A stretch of DNA of 6,620 nt from an uncultured Verrucomicrobia subdivision 3 bacterium (GTDB lineage: Bacteria > Verrucomicrobiota > Verrucomicrobiia > Limisphaerales > UBA11358), in NCBI GenBank assembly GCA_903861445.1, contig CAIOUK010000155.1, forward strand, positions 1 to 6,620. Reading direction: 5' to 3'. Numbering within the stretch: position 1 is the stretch's first letter; every line of letters starts with the position of its first letter. The notes under the pieces are model-generated. The model saw only the letters and a program-made list of their open reading frames with translations. It was not told the origin of the DNA and searched no databases. Positions 6,309 to 6,620 of the stretch are shown here, in pieces. Both the position numbers and the translations under genes were made by a program.

Positions 6309-6389
6309 TCGCGCGAAGGACGCGAAGTGAGCGAAGGCCAGACCATGAAGGAAATTTTTTCCTTCGCCACCTTCGCGGCCTTCGCGCGA
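6309..6389. repeat. Large imperfect inverted repeat (REP/MITE-like) in the divergent intergenic region
   Basis: The left arm 6309-6337 and right arm 6361-6389 are reverse complements at 25 of 29 positions, separated by 23 bases. Each arm is built from repeated GCGAAGG-like units about 9-10 bases apart. An inner perfect hairpin GAAGGAAA-TTT-TTTCCTTC (6347-6365) overlaps the spacer and the right arm. It lies between the divergent starts of the DUF1015 gene and rpmB, so it is not acting as a terminator of either. It does not encode a plausible protein. A dispersed intergenic repeat or a small non-autonomous element is the likely nature; copy number is needed to decide. Confidence 0.8.
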
Positions 6390-6423
6390 AATCCTCCTTC
6401 CCTGAATTTCCCCGAAAAAGAAC

Positions 6424-6451
6424 TTGTCACCGGACGATTCCCTGATAGGCT
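6424..6451 (+). promoter_or_regulatory. Candidate promoter of rpmB
   Basis: TTGTCA (6424-6429, 5 of 6 to the -35) is followed after 16 bases by TAGGCT (6446-6451), a weak -10 hexamer preceded by TGA (6443-6445), matching the extended -10 form TGn. The next bases (CTGCGG) are GC-rich, as in the discriminators of growth-controlled ribosomal promoters. The predicted leader is about 30 bases and A-rich. Pattern match only. Confidence 0.38.
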
Positions 6452-6487
6452 CTGCGGCTCGAAACAAAGAAATTCGAAAAAAAATTT

Positions 6488-6620
6488 ATGGCACGCATTT
6501 GTGAATTGACCGGCAAACGCCCGATGAAGGGCAGCATCATCTGGCGCTCGGGTAAATCCAAGAAGTCCGGCGGTATCGGCACGCACATCACCGCGATCAC
6601 CAAGCGCAAATTCCATGTGA
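6488..6620 (+). CDS. rpmB: 50S ribosomal protein L28 (bL28), N-terminal part, cut by window end
   Basis: The frame from ATG at 6488 encodes 44 residues to the window edge with no stop. It begins MARICELTGKRP, the diagnostic L28 N-terminus (E. coli MSRVCQVTGKRP), and reaches TKRKFHV, which corresponds to the conserved TKRRFLPN stretch. L28 is a small protein of the large ribosomal subunit. Between GKRP and TKR the protein is about ten residues longer than E. coli L28 and rich in Lys, Ser, Gly and Ile. Only one Cys (C5) is seen at the N-terminus and the CxxC pair of zinc-binding forms is absent, so this is the zinc-independent type. No Shine-Dalgarno site is present; an A-rich tract directly precedes the ATG. 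A long minus-strand frame overlapping it is spurious. Confidence 0.95.
   Translation, partial: MARICELTGKRPMKGSIIWRSGKSKKSGGIGTHITAITKRKFHV

Noticed and set aside
6098..6616. Minus-strand open frame of 172 codons
   Set aside because: Antisense to rpmB, runs through the intergenic palindrome and overlaps the DUF1015 start; the repeated Arg-Glu-Gly residues come from the palindrome.

Overview
The window carries six confident protein genes plus one small unassigned ORF, and no sign of a mobile element, CRISPR array or phage. It looks like an ordinary chromosomal stretch of a moderately GC-rich Gram-negative bacterium. The best taxonomic hints are the partial ribosomal protein L28 at the right edge, which has an expanded N-terminal loop, the weak or absent Shine-Dalgarno sequences, and the gene content. 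I suggest the Verrucomicrobiota/PVC group (Pedosphaera/Limisphaera-like). This is from memory of related proteins, not from a search.

Layout from left to right. A 57-residue single-span membrane protein (1-174, +) faces a minus-strand cluster across a 117-base convergent gap with no clear terminator. Read in its own direction, the cluster runs: HAD-IIA (NagD-like) phosphatase (4792-3869), cation diffusion facilitator metal exporter (3804-2920), TrmN6-like SAM methyltransferase (2913-2074), and a large polytopic GT-C-like membrane protein (2064-292). Gaps inside the cluster are 64, 6 and 9 bases. The last three genes share one reading frame and are separated only by a TGA and two or three sense codons. 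The four functions do not form a recognisable pathway; this looks like a housekeeping operon.

Upstream of the cluster, 4793-4959 is a 167-base leader with short hairpins and a direct repeat. Next comes a good intrinsic terminator (4960-5007, minus) for the DUF1015-family gene (5041-6255, minus). That gene is divergent from rpmB (L28, from 6488, +, cut by the window end). The 232-base divergent region holds a 29+29-base imperfect inverted repeat made of iterated GCGAAGG-like units, and candidate promoters for both genes.

No clearly new multi-gene system is visible. The points most worth a second look are the intergenic palindrome between the divergent genes, the L28 insertion, the same-frame three-gene arrangement, the basic tail on the HAD protein, the SPPY motif of the methyltransferase, and the general lack of Shine-Dalgarno sites.
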